Source of the DNA: Bifidobacterium breve
Lineage (GTDB): Bacteria > Actinomycetota > Actinomycetes > S36-B12
Direction: 5' to 3'
Assembly (NCBI GenBank): GCA_945885645.1
Contig: CAMCYV010000003.1
Location: 1 to 35,558 of the forward strand
DNA: 35,558 nt
Shown here piece by piece: positions 8,369 through 16,751 of the stretch. How positions within the stretch are numbered: the first letter of the stretch is position 1; the number at the start of each line of letters is the position of its first letter. Below the pieces are notes generated by a model. That model searched no databases, was not told where the DNA came from, and was given only the letters and a program-made list of their open reading frames with translations. The position numbers and the translations under genes are program-made.

Positions 8369-9549
8369 ATAAATATCGCCATGGGGTCGACCTCTATCAG
8401 GAATTCGGGACGCAATAATCCTGAGCAAATTGCGCCGGTTGACGCGGGCCACGGTTCACGAAGTGCCTCCTTACGAACTTCGGCAACGCGCCGGTAATCC
8501 GACAATCCCTCTTTGCAGACATATTCGATCGTCTTGATCAGGTTTTCAGGTCCACCACCTGCAGCCTTCAGTACTTGATTTATTGATTCATAAACGTATT
8601 CGGTCTGTGCGAGTAGATCATCAGGGAAGAGTGCCTCTTGGGTCTGCGGATCCAGCGCTGCAAAACCCGACATGAACAGTACGCGTCCGGCCTTCACACC
8701 GGGGTTGTAAGTGAGGGTTTCGTATCGGGACCACCCTGGATTAACGGCCACCGGGGTGTGGCGTGAAGCAATAACGTCGATCGCGACGAGAACACCCGGT
8801 GCGTGAAGCCGGTCCATCAAGATTCCCGCCGCACCTGGGTACACAGGGCCGAGTAATTCTTTTCGTGGGCGCCCACACTTCCGGTAGAGATCACGACTTG
8901 CCGTGGTGGTGTAGTCAATTGTTTTTACAACGTGGGAAAGATCTAGCCCAATTCCCCCGAGTAGTTCACCTGCACGCTCGAGACAGTACCGATACTGACC
9001 TGCGAAATCACCCTCTGCGACTAGATTGCCTTTATCGTCGATGGGCAGCATGGTGGGCAAATAAATTGTGCCATCGGTAACTTCGTTGATCACGGTACGA
9101 TGTAACGTGCTATCTGGTTGGGTGATTGCCGTTTGCACCTTGTTCTTAGTTGCCGTGACTTCGATTTCAATAAAGGCAGCGGGTCGAAGAAGTCGCTCAA
9201 CCATCACGGTCACGACAGTCGGGTTGTTGTCGCCAAAAATGCGTTTACGAACCGATACGGCTTCGTCATAGTGATCGGCGCCGTGCTCGGTAACGTTTTC
9301 CACAACTCGAACTACATCGTTGAAGTCAAATCCAGCAGCATTCAAGATTACTTCAATTTTGGCGTAAGCGGTTGTTGCCTGTTCGGTCATTCCACCACGA
9401 ACGACCATGTGCTTGGTTTCTGGGTCATACTCTGACGCTGAGTGACCAGATAACCATGCAGTCGTCCCATCGGTCAATCCGAGTGAAAATGAGTATTCTT
9501 CATAACGGAACCACGGAAAAGTTTCGGGTTGTATCGCCTGTATGGTCAT
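8365..9549 (-). CDS. Protein of three tandem RidA (YjgF/YER057c/UK114) domains
   Basis: A 394-residue protein built of three RidA-like domains, about residues 10-134, 150-262 and 270-394. Each repeats the fold's pattern: a beta-rich start, a helix with the motif NAAGFDFNDVVRVVENV (first), GGIGLDLSHVVKTIDYT (second) or AAGGGPENLIKTIEYV (third), then RK..F/L..P and a closing strand. Normal RidA is ~125-130 residues and works as a homotrimer with active sites between subunits, so this looks like a single-chain trimer. The carboxylate-binding Arg of RidA (PARS region) is not evident in any copy: the sites read RPAAFIEIE, APGVLVAID and RPEFLIEVD. Imine/enamine deaminase activity is therefore doubtful. 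Its ATG overlaps the MmgE/PrpD stop by four bases. Confidence 0.85.
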   Translation of the reverse strand: MTIQAIQPETFPWFRYEEYSFSLGLTDGTTAWLSGHSASEYDPETKHMVVRGGMTEQATTAYAKIEVILNAAGFDFNDVVRVVENVTEHGADHYDEAVSVRKRIFGDNNPTVVTVMVERLLRPAAFIEIEVTATKNKVQTAITQPDSTLHRTVINEVTDGTIYLPTMLPIDDKGNLVAEGDFAGQYRYCLERAGELLGGIGLDLSHVVKTIDYTTTASRDLYRKCGRPRKELLGPVYPGAAGILMDRLHAPGVLVAIDVIASRHTPVAVNPGWSRYETLTYNPGVKAGRVLFMSGFAALDPQTQEALFPDDLLAQTEYVYESINQVLKAAGGGPENLIKTIEYVCKEGLSDYRRVAEVRKEALREPWPASTGAICSGLLRPEFLIEVDPMAIFI

Positions 9550-10934
9550 GAGCGTAAAGCCTCCTTGAAAACGATCGATGAAGCAAGATCGTGTAATCGA
9601 GTTACATTAGGTTGATTAGCAAGATTAAGAATTATGTCAGCGAGTTCATCTGCTTGGGAACCGTCTCCGCAGTTTGTGCGGAATTTGGTAAGCAGGTCAT
9701 CATCACTCAAAGGGTGCTGAGGAGTTCCTTTACTTCCAGCGACAGTGCCATACCAGACGTCACCATTTAGCGAATGGATTCGAACGTGACCGCTAGCGTC
9801 AGCTGCAAAACCTTCGGCCGGTCCCAACTCGACTTCAACACGTTCTGCGAGTCGCATTAATTCTGGGCGATCTAGGTTTTCGACACGGTAGGTATCAACG
9901 GTGACTTCGCCATCAATAAGTTGCGCAGCAAGACTCCACGGAAGTGAGAACTTTGCATCGTAGGGAGTCCGCGGAGAGTTCTTAGTTTCTCTTGGTTCAC
10001 AAACAGTTGGAGCACTGTCTGGATGCACTATGACTTGGATTCGCTCGATTTCTTCAATTGCGACCGAGGAGCCTTTAGCAGCGTCAAGTGTCACGTGCAT
10101 CAGTTGACAAGCCGGGATTGGTTTGATGGAAATACGAGTTGTTTCCCATGATTCGCCCAAATCACTAACAACAATTTCCGGGTCGGCTTCGCGTGCCGAT
10201 AGCGCTGCATAAATCCCATACTTTCCCTCAAACACCGTAGTTGGACCCTGTCCGCCAGCTGCAGCAAGCTCAGCAGCAATGACTCCGTTCATGGAGGCTA
10301 GCCCGGGGTGCAAGGTTTTCGTGTCGGATCCTGTTTCAAGAAATTCCAGTAGGCCGCCACTCGTCGAGGCAGCGATTCCAAGTCCGTTGGCTGCTACTTC
10401 TGCATCAGCGCCGCGAAGTCGACTGGTAATTAATGACGCCGCAAGGGTTCCGCTCACTGAGGTCGCATGCATTCCACGCGCGTGGAAACCGTGTGGCGTT
10501 GCCGAGGCCACACGACAAACAGTTTCATATCCGACAACGGCAGCAGTAAGAATATCTGCTCCGGTCGCATCAACACTCTGTCCAACGGCAAAGGCGGCCG
10601 GAAGCGTCACTGCTGTTGCATGAACTAAGCCTTTTGCGTGAGTGTCATCGAAGTCAAGTGCATGGACCAAGACTCCATTGGCGAGTGCTACTGCGGACAC
10701 GGCTAGAAGGTCATTACTTCCCAACATCCGCACACCTGATGGTGAACTGAAGGTGCGCGCGACAGTGCACGCCGCATGTGCTGCATGGAGACGGTTTGCC
10801 GCTATCGCTAAGCCAACACCGTCAAGAAGATGACGTGTCGCGGAGTGCCGAACCGATTCAGGAATTTGTTCAAAGCTCAGATCTATTGCCCACTGCGATA
10901 GGCGCGCGCTGACCGTGGGTGCCGTGATGGTCAC
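9546..10934 (-). CDS. MmgE/PrpD family protein
   Basis: A 462-residue protein of the MmgE/PrpD family, whose known members include 2-methylcitrate dehydratase and cis-aconitate decarboxylase. Visible hallmarks are the N-terminal helical bundle (LSQWAIDLSFEQIPESVRHSATRHLLDGVG), HALDFDDTHAKGLVHATAVTLPAA near residue 91, and GFHARGMHATSVSGTLAAS near 147. The C-terminal half has the small alpha/beta lid domain (IKPIPACQLMHVTLDAA; KFSLPWSLAAQL). The length is normal. The GTG start at 10934 overlaps the CoA-transferase TGA (GTGA). Family members dehydrate, isomerise or decarboxylate tricarboxylic acids; here it could supply or rearrange an acid for CoA transfer. It could also be one of the many uncharacterised paralogues, so I give no symbol. 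Confidence 0.9.
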   Translation of the reverse strand: MTITAPTVSARLSQWAIDLSFEQIPESVRHSATRHLLDGVGLAIAANRLHAAHAACTVARTFSSPSGVRMLGSNDLLAVSAVALANGVLVHALDFDDTHAKGLVHATAVTLPAAFAVGQSVDATGADILTAAVVGYETVCRVASATPHGFHARGMHATSVSGTLAASLITSRLRGADAEVAANGLGIAASTSGGLLEFLETGSDTKTLHPGLASMNGVIAAELAAAGGQGPTTVFEGKYGIYAALSAREADPEIVVSDLGESWETTRISIKPIPACQLMHVTLDAAKGSSVAIEEIERIQVIVHPDSAPTVCEPRETKNSPRTPYDAKFSLPWSLAAQLIDGEVTVDTYRVENLDRPELMRLAERVEVELGPAEGFAADASGHVRIHSLNGDVWYGTVAGSKGTPQHPLSDDDLLTKFRTNCGDGSQADELADIILNLANQPNVTRLHDLASSIVFKEALRS

Positions 10935-12178
10935 AGAGCGCTCTCGGCCTCAAGGTTTTCAGAAGTAGGCTGCGCAACCTTATTTACTCCGAAGGCCCCT
11001 GTGCTCGCCAACTCCGCGATGTGTTCCGGTGAATATTTTAGCAGCTCATTCATGACGTATCCAAAGTCTTCATTTCGTTGTGGAGCTCGTCGATACGCTT
11101 TTGGCAATGAACCGAAATTAACGGGAGATGCCACCTGACGTACACGCCCAAAACGATGATGATCCGTCTCAACCACTAGACCGCGAGCGATGGTGTGAGG
11201 ATCGTTGAGGGCTTGATCTACGTCGTAAATCGGGCCGACAGGAACACCTGCGTCAGTGAGGGCGGTGATCCAGTAGTCGCATTTTTGAGTAAGGAATACC
11301 TCTTCAAGAAGTTTGATTAGTTCTTGAGAGTTTCTACTACGATCTGCGAATGTTAGGTACCTATCGTCATCTGCTAAATCCGGGCGCCCTATTGCCACTG
11401 CTAGGCGCTTCCAAAACTTTTCCTTTGCGCAAGCGACAACAATCCAACCATCAGCTGCTTCAAAATTTTGAAATGGCACTAGAGAAGGGTGTGCTGAATT
11501 CTTCATCCGCTCCGGCACGAAGTCTCCATTAAGGTTCCACGCTGCGATATAAGTAAGCATGGTTATGGCCGAGTCAAAGAGAGAGACATCGGAGTCGCCA
11601 CCAATTCCGTCACGTTTGGCTGCATGCAGGCCAGCTAGCAAACTAATTGCTGCCACGAATCCACCGGAGTAGTCGACCATTGATAATCCCGATTTAGTGG
11701 GTGGGCCCTCAGGATCCCCGGTGACGCTCATCCAGCCCGTTAATCCCTGCAATATGTAGTCATACCCAGGTTCTGTCGATCGAGGCCCCGTCATGCCGAA
11801 TCCACTCAAACTGCAGCACACAATCGCTGGGTTTAAATGCTTGAGGTCGTCATATCGAATACGCATTTTGGCGGGAACGTCTCCACGCAAATTGGAGTAG
11901 ACGGCGTCGCTGTTGCGCACAAGATCTTCAAAGACCGCTCGGCCTTCAGGGCTATGCATATCCAACGAAAGTGAGCGCTTATTACGATTGAAAGCTTCGA
12001 AGAAGATTGAGTCTTCACCTTCAGTCATCGGGGGTACATAGCGGCTCACATCGCCGCCAGCGGCAGGATCCTCAATTTTGATCACCTCAGCACCCAAATC
12101 GGCTAGATGCAGGGAGCCAAATGGCCCAGCGCCGTACTGCTCGATCGCGATAATTCGCACATCGCCCAGCGGCCTCAT
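10931..12178 (-). CDS. Family III CoA-transferase (CaiB/BaiF type)
   Basis: A 415-residue class III CoA-transferase. It opens with RPLGDVRIIAIEQYGAGPFGS and LHLADLGAEVIKIEDP, has NRNKRSLSLDMHSPEGR near residue 65, and TKSGLSMVDYSGG containing the expected nucleophilic Asp. From the ATG at 12178 this Asp is residue 169, the same number as in formyl-CoA transferase. An in-frame TTG at 12190 is possible; neither start has a strong Shine-Dalgarno, though GGGGG precedes the ATG. The enzyme moves CoA between carboxylic acids without ATP, so it is probably the activation step of the pathway. It is the first gene of the eleven-gene operon, 44 bases downstream of a predicted -10 box and palindromic operator. 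Donor and acceptor acids are unknown. Confidence 0.92.
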   Translation of the reverse strand: MRPLGDVRIIAIEQYGAGPFGSLHLADLGAEVIKIEDPAAGGDVSRYVPPMTEGEDSIFFEAFNRNKRSLSLDMHSPEGRAVFEDLVRNSDAVYSNLRGDVPAKMRIRYDDLKHLNPAIVCCSLSGFGMTGPRSTEPGYDYILQGLTGWMSVTGDPEGPPTKSGLSMVDYSGGFVAAISLLAGLHAAKRDGIGGDSDVSLFDSAITMLTYIAAWNLNGDFVPERMKNSAHPSLVPFQNFEAADGWIVVACAKEKFWKRLAVAIGRPDLADDDRYLTFADRSRNSQELIKLLEEVFLTQKCDYWITALTDAGVPVGPIYDVDQALNDPHTIARGLVVETDHHRFGRVRQVASPVNFGSLPKAYRRAPQRNEDFGYVMNELLKYSPEHIAELASTGAFGVNKVAQPTSENLEAESAL

Positions 12179-12221
12179 TGGGGCCCCCAATCTTGATTTT
12201 TGCTTGCGTGATGTCTAGCCT

Positions 12222-12251
12222 AACTTAAACGTCTGAGGTATTCTTCGTCAA
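12222..12251 (-). promoter_or_regulatory. Predicted promoter and operator of the CoA-transferase operon
   Basis: Reading the minus strand, TTGACG (12246-12251) is followed after 18 bp by TAAGTT (12222-12227). The spacer contains the 15-mer AAACGTCTGAGGTAT (plus strand, 12227-12241), a member of the palindrome family AAAYGTCWGACRTTT. The first 13 bases are identical to the site before the LLM gene at 32825-32837, and the distance to the gene's ATG is nearly the same (49 and 50 bases). A protein bound here would block RNA polymerase, so repression is the simplest reading. Box assignments are by eye. Confidence 0.6.
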
Positions 12252-12257
12252 GGGGAA

Positions 12258-12297
12258 TTGAAAAGAAATCTCCCTATCTCTAAAACATCAGACAGGT
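12258..12297 (+). promoter_or_regulatory. Predicted promoter and operator of the plus-strand acyl-CoA dehydrogenase
   Basis: On the plus strand TTGAAA (12258-12263), a 17-bp spacer and TAAAAC (12281-12286) form a plausible promoter. AAACATCAGACAGGT (12283-12297) overlaps its -10 and the expected transcription start, and matches 12 of 15 positions of the palindrome AAAYGTCWGACRTTT. This is the second such site in the 144-bp divergent region, so both directions could answer to the same regulator. The match is weaker than at the other sites. Confidence 0.5.
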
Positions 12298-12334
12298 TGT
12301 CCCGTAGGCACCCATTGCAGAGGATACTGAGGGA

Positions 12335-13501
12335 ATGATAGGTACTCCGTTAGTCGAATCGGAAACCACCAAGGCACTTAGACAGACGGTACGGGAAGCC
12401 TGTGCGCCATTTGGACATTCCTACTTCCTCGAGGTCTCACGAGCACATGGTCACCCCCGAAAATTGTGGTCTGCTCTCGGCGATGCAGGGCTTTTAGGGG
12501 TTTCGATTCCCGAAGAATTCGGGGGCGGCGGTGCCGGAACTGCTGAATTGGTAATCGTGACCGAAGAGGTTGCTGCCTCTGGCTCACCCTTAATGCTTCT
12601 CGCCCTCTCCCCCGCCGTATGCGGGAATACTCTGGTCGCTCATGGAACCCAAGCCCAGCGAGAACGCTGGCTGCCCGGCCTAGCATCGGGACAAGACGTA
12701 CTCGCCTACGCGATTACCGAACCTGATGCGGGGTCCAATAGCCACCGAATGAGAACCACGGCAAGGCGCACCGCTCAAGGCTGGTCCCTCAATGGAGCGA
12801 AAACATACATATCCCACGTTGACAACGCTCAAGGAATTCTTATCGTTGCAAAAGTACGAGCTGAAGACTCTGTAACGGGCCGTGATGGACTGGGGTTATT
12901 CCTAATGGACGCTGACGCACCCGGGCTGACGGCGCAAAAGATTGATGTCGAGATCACCTCACCCGAGCGTCAGTTCACACTTTTTCTCGACAATGTTGAA
13001 GTCAGCGCTGACTCAGTGGTCGGTGAACCAGGAAATGGAATTGCTGCTCTCTTCACTGGCTTAAACCCCGAGCGCATTGCTAGCGCAGCACTTTTGAACG
13101 GGATAGCGCGTTATGCACTGGCTAAGGGTGCGAAATATGCAAGTGAACGTGTTGTGTGGGATGTCCCTATCGGTGCACACCAAGCTATTGCTCATCCACT
13201 CGCGCGCGCCCACGTACTCCTTGAAGCGTCTCGACTACTCACCGCACGGGCAGCAGCACTTTATGACGCCGATATGGATGCGGGTGAAGCTTCCAATATT
13301 GCCAAAGTATGTGCCTCTGATGCTGCGAGTGCCGCACTTGATGCTGCAATTCAGGCACACGGTGGTAACGGGATGGCAACCGAATATGGGCTCTCCACGT
13401 TGCTCGGTTTAGTGCGCCTATTTCGAATTGCACCTGTGTCAACGGAGATGAGCCTCAATCACATAGCTCGAAAGAGCCTCGGACTACCCAAGTCATACTG
13501 A
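12335..13501 (+). CDS. Acyl-CoA dehydrogenase family protein
   Basis: A 388-residue flavoprotein of the acyl-CoA dehydrogenase family. It shows GVSIPEEFGGGGAGTAELVIVTEE near residue 57, the FAD motif AYAITEPDAGSNSHRMRTTA near 126, and AHGGNGMATEYGLSTLL near the C-terminus, ending SLGLPKSY. The place where canonical members have the catalytic Glu (EGT) reads VSTEMS here, so the base is shifted, replaced or differently supplied. The ATG at 12335 has an AGGA about ten bases upstream. It starts a plus-strand pair with the enoyl-CoA hydratase (5-bp gap), divergent from the CoA-transferase operon. It resembles the enzyme at 26872-28035, which ends LGMPRSY and also lacks the EGT motif. Confidence 0.9.
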   Translation: MIGTPLVESETTKALRQTVREACAPFGHSYFLEVSRAHGHPRKLWSALGDAGLLGVSIPEEFGGGGAGTAELVIVTEEVAASGSPLMLLALSPAVCGNTLVAHGTQAQRERWLPGLASGQDVLAYAITEPDAGSNSHRMRTTARRTAQGWSLNGAKTYISHVDNAQGILIVAKVRAEDSVTGRDGLGLFLMDADAPGLTAQKIDVEITSPERQFTLFLDNVEVSADSVVGEPGNGIAALFTGLNPERIASAALLNGIARYALAKGAKYASERVVWDVPIGAHQAIAHPLARAHVLLEASRLLTARAAALYDADMDAGEASNIAKVCASDAASAALDAAIQAHGGNGMATEYGLSTLLGLVRLFRIAPVSTEMSLNHIARKSLGLPKSY

Positions 13502-13506
13502 TCCAC

Positions 13507-14274
13507 ATGGGGCAGCCGCAAGCAACTCACAAGCAACCGTCCAGGTGGCTTTCCGGTCATCACGGGCAGCGACTTCGCACCGAAGTCACATTGAACCTAC
13601 TCACAATCACGATCGACAACGCACCTGTCAATGCGCTCGACTCAATTTCCTATCAGGAATTGTACGAAATTTTTGATCAGCTACTAACCGCAAAGACTGT
13701 CTCGGCAGTACTCCTTCGTGCCGATAACCGATGCTTCTGCGCTGGACAAGATCGACGCGATGCACCGATTCCCCCGGCTGATCCATCCACGTATCTGAAA
13801 CACGCCGCAAGCGCACTCGCGCTCGCCACTCGGTGTCCGGTTCCAGTAGTCGCTGCAGTGAAGTCTGCAGCAATAGGCGCAGGATTAATCCTGGCTCTCA
13901 CCGCCGACATTCTGGTTTTAGATGAGGAGGCGACTTTGTCACTCCCAGAGCAAAAATTCGGAGTGATCTCCGGATACTCGCACCTCGCACAATGGCTCGG
14001 TCGGGCGGCGATAGCCAAAGTTCTCACCGGAGATCCCATTGACCCCCAAACATTTGTAAACCCTGGTGGCATTTTATTGCCAAATGATCAGGTTGATTCC
14101 CAAGCAGATCGAATCGCACGATCAATAGCCACTGGTGATACCAGCTTTGTGCTCGCAACCAAATCAGGATGGGCCAACAGCCGCGAATCAGTTGCACAGG
14201 CCTACCTTGTAGAGATTGAACAAACCATCTCGCAGGGCAGCATGAACTTCAATCTTTCTAGATCAGCTGACTAA
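13507..14274 (+). CDS. Enoyl-CoA hydratase/isomerase family protein
   Basis: A 255-residue crotonase-fold protein. After a ~27-residue polar N-terminal extension of unclear reality, the domain begins at VTLNLLTITIDNAPVNALDS. The CoA/oxyanion-hole regions are CFCAGQDRRD and KSAAIGAGLILALTADILVLDEEA. The first catalytic Glu of enoyl-CoA hydratases is present in LSLPEQKFGVISG, while the second region (normally GGG with Glu) reads SGYSHLAQWLG and lacks it. A single-Glu active site could mean an isomerase or another crotonase reaction. The gene lies 5 bp behind the acyl-CoA dehydrogenase, so the two probably act in sequence. Its last 17 bases overlap the 3' end of the convergent acyl-CoA synthetase. 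No good Shine-Dalgarno precedes the ATG. Confidence 0.88.
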   Translation: MGQPQATHKQPSRWLSGHHGQRLRTEVTLNLLTITIDNAPVNALDSISYQELYEIFDQLLTAKTVSAVLLRADNRCFCAGQDRRDAPIPPADPSTYLKHAASALALATRCPVPVVAAVKSAAIGAGLILALTADILVLDEEATLSLPEQKFGVISGYSHLAQWLGRAAIAKVLTGDPIDPQTFVNPGGILLPNDQVDSQADRIARSIATGDTSFVLATKSGWANSRESVAQAYLVEIEQTISQGSMNFNLSRSAD

Positions 14275-15790
14275 CAACCTCGCGTTTAACAACCTTCCCG
14301 CCTGCGTTACGGGGAAGGGGCGACAACGCAATCTCCCAACGCCTCGGGTGCTTGTAGTCTGAAAGTTGCGGCTCAACGTGTTGCGCAAGGGCAGCAAGGT
14401 CGATTTCAGCACCGGGTCGTGCAACGACAACAGCCACAATCGCCTCGCCCCATTTCTCGTCTGGGACACCAACCACTGCTACTTCGTGGACTCCGGGGAA
14501 TGTTGCGACAATCTCTTCGATCTCGCGCGGATATACATTGACACCCCCGGTGACAATCATGTCTTTCTTGCGATCGACGATGTAGATAAATCCTTCATCG
14601 TCAAGGATGACAACGTCGCCCGCAGTCACGAAACCGTCTGGTGTTGTGCACGCCTGCGTTGACTCAGGGTCATCAAGGTATCCGGTCATGAGGTGCGGTG
14701 ATCGAGAAAAGAGTTCACCGGGTTCTCCCGGCTTGACCGGGTTACCTTCTTCGTCGACAACCCGCACTTCAGTCATAAACCATGCATGTCCGACCGAGCC
14801 AATTTTGCGAAGTGCGTCGGCTGGGCGAAGCACCGTTACAACAGATGCTTCAGTGGAGCCATACAACTCATAAACGCCGACCTGAGGGAATGCCTCGAAC
14901 ACCCATTCCTTGAGAACTTTCGGTAATGCTGCTGCATTGAAATAAAGGGTCTCGAGTTGCGAGAGGTCGTACTCCCTTGGGCTTTTGTCCAGTGCTCGCA
15001 TTGTTTGAGCATGTGTGGGAACGAGAAAAACAGTCTGTATTCGATCACGTTCCGCTAAAGAGAGAAACTCAGTCGGATCCCATGAACGTAGAACCGAGAT
15101 GGTTGCGCCGCAAAAAACCGCGGTGTAGGCAAATGAAAATCCTGCACCGTGGTACATCGGCGCAACTGCCATAGTGCGCCTGCCCGGACCGATTCCGTAA
15201 TCGAGCGCGGTGGAATAGCAAGTCAAGGCACGGGCGCGGTGGCTGAGCATTACGCCTTTTGGTTTACCCGTTGTTCCGGAAGTGAACATGATCATGAATG
15301 TGTCATTTTCGTCGATATAAACCATGGGGTCAGTGGCGTCAACTTCGGCAAGAACTGCTTCATAGGGATTATCTGCTGAATTCGAATCAAGAGTCCAGAC
15401 AACCTTGAATGATTTTTGAATTTCAGTCGTCAGCCCGACATATTTTTCAGCGACAATGAGTACTTCACACTTACTCCGCTCCACAATGTACTCAATCTCG
15501 CGCTCAACACTTCGGGTATTTAGTGGAACCATGGTCATGCCACTTTTAGCAATGCCTGCTGCCACTTCAAAATACTCCATGCGATTACCCATCAGTACCG
15601 CAATTCGCGCACTAGGTTTCAATCCAGCTGCGAGTAATGCCTGAGCAACGCGAGATGAGCGCTCACCAAGTTCGGCGTAGGTGAGTGTCTCGCTACCATC
15701 AATCACGGCTATTTGTTGGGGAATCGAATGCGCGAATTCTCGTACACCGTTCGCCATGTTCAATGGTGCTCCGCCGTGATTTAAAGCCAT
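14258..15790 (-). CDS. AMP-forming acyl-CoA synthetase (ANL superfamily)
   Basis: A 510-residue acyl-adenylate ligase that activates a carboxylic acid with ATP and CoA. All core motifs are visible: the P-loop-like MFTSGTTGKPKGVMLSH near residue 168, YELYGSTEAS near 305, the hinge TAGDVVILDDEGFIYIVDRKKDMI near 395, GGVNVYPREIEE near 420, and the catalytic Lys in NAGGKVVKREV near the C-terminus. The ATG at 15790 has GGAG eight bases upstream. It is a single-gene unit diverging from the TesB thioesterase. No palindrome of the shared operator family is visible in its upstream region, so it may be regulated apart from the CoA-transferase route. Chain length and substrate cannot be read from the sequence. 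Confidence 0.94.
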   Translation of the reverse strand: MALNHGGAPLNMANGVREFAHSIPQQIAVIDGSETLTYAELGERSSRVAQALLAAGLKPSARIAVLMGNRMEYFEVAAGIAKSGMTMVPLNTRSVEREIEYIVERSKCEVLIVAEKYVGLTTEIQKSFKVVWTLDSNSADNPYEAVLAEVDATDPMVYIDENDTFMIMFTSGTTGKPKGVMLSHRARALTCYSTALDYGIGPGRRTMAVAPMYHGAGFSFAYTAVFCGATISVLRSWDPTEFLSLAERDRIQTVFLVPTHAQTMRALDKSPREYDLSQLETLYFNAAALPKVLKEWVFEAFPQVGVYELYGSTEASVVTVLRPADALRKIGSVGHAWFMTEVRVVDEEGNPVKPGEPGELFSRSPHLMTGYLDDPESTQACTTPDGFVTAGDVVILDDEGFIYIVDRKKDMIVTGGVNVYPREIEEIVATFPGVHEVAVVGVPDEKWGEAIVAVVVARPGAEIDLAALAQHVEPQLSDYKHPRRWEIALSPLPRNAGGKVVKREVVSQLI

Positions 15791-15870
15791 GTGTTTCTCT
15801 CCATCTTGTGTAAATGCCGACTAGGCTCGGGACTACCTACATTTGATTCAAAAGCAAAGCGGGAACATTT

Positions 15871-16728
15871 ATGCCAACTGGTCGCACCATCGCACTCAAG
15901 ACGCTCCTTAACGTTATCCCAACTGATACTGATGTATTCCAGGGAGTTCAGGCAGATGTCGAAGCCCAGCGAGTTTTTGGGGGACAAGTGTTGGGGCAGG
16001 CTCTGGTAGCGGCAGGCAGGACTGTTGAATCCGGAATGCTTCCCCACTCCTCTCACGCCAGATTCCTTCAGGCACCAACCCCCATTGAACCGATCACCTA
16101 CCGAGTCTCTCGGGCTCGTGATGGTGCAAGTTTTTTCAATCGTGAAGTTGAGGCCGTGCAAAGCATTGGAATCGTTCTGACCATGTCGGTCTCCTTTCAC
16201 CGGCATGAGAGTGGATTTGAGCACAGCCAAGTCATGCCGGCAGTTCCTGATCCGGAGACCCTTGCATCCTTTGTTGATCAGATGACGCCGTGGGCGGATC
16301 GATTGAGCGAATGGTTTCAGCGCCCCCGACCAATCGAGGTTCGCTACGTCGCTAGCCCGCCGTGGGAGGCTGCTGACAGCAACCAAGCCACTTCCGAGTC
16401 CCAAGTCTGGTTGCGCTCTGAGCCTCTGGATTCCGACGACCCGCTCATTCACCTTGCTGCCATGATGTATGCATCCGACATGACCATTCTGGATCCTGCT
16501 GTTTTGCGTCATGGATTGGGTTGGTTTCCGGATCGAGTACGCGCTGCCACTCTGGATCATTCCATCTGGTTTCACGGCATAGGTAAAGCAGACTCTTGGT
16601 TTTTGTGTGACCACGAATGTCCCTGGACGGGTAACGGAAGAGCCTTGGCCACCGGCTCCATGTATTCGCGCGAAGGGAAGCGGCTGGCCACAATTGTTCA
16701 AGAAGCCGTACTTCGCCAGCCTCGCTAA
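15871..16728 (+). CDS. Acyl-CoA thioesterase II (TesB-like)
   Basis: A 285-residue double hot-dog thioesterase that hydrolyses acyl-CoA to acid plus CoA. It begins with ALKTLLNVIP.DTDVFQG and RVFGGQVLGQALVAA as in TesB. The catalytic triad regions of Escherichia coli TesB (Asp, Thr/Ser, Gln) correspond to MMYASDMTILDP, TLDHSIWFHG and ATIVQEAVLR. Length is normal for the family (~285). Only a weak GGGA lies upstream of the ATG. It diverges from the acyl-CoA synthetase across 80 bp and converges on the AhpD-like gene. Such an enzyme beside a ligase may keep free CoA available when an intermediate builds up (inference). Confidence 0.93.
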   Translation: MPTGRTIALKTLLNVIPTDTDVFQGVQADVEAQRVFGGQVLGQALVAAGRTVESGMLPHSSHARFLQAPTPIEPITYRVSRARDGASFFNREVEAVQSIGIVLTMSVSFHRHESGFEHSQVMPAVPDPETLASFVDQMTPWADRLSEWFQRPRPIEVRYVASPPWEAADSNQATSESQVWLRSEPLDSDDPLIHLAAMMYASDMTILDPAVLRHGLGWFPDRVRAATLDHSIWFHGIGKADSWFLCDHECPWTGNGRALATGSMYSREGKRLATIVQEAVLRQPR

Positions 16729-16751
16729 AGATTCAGAATCCAATTGCACGT

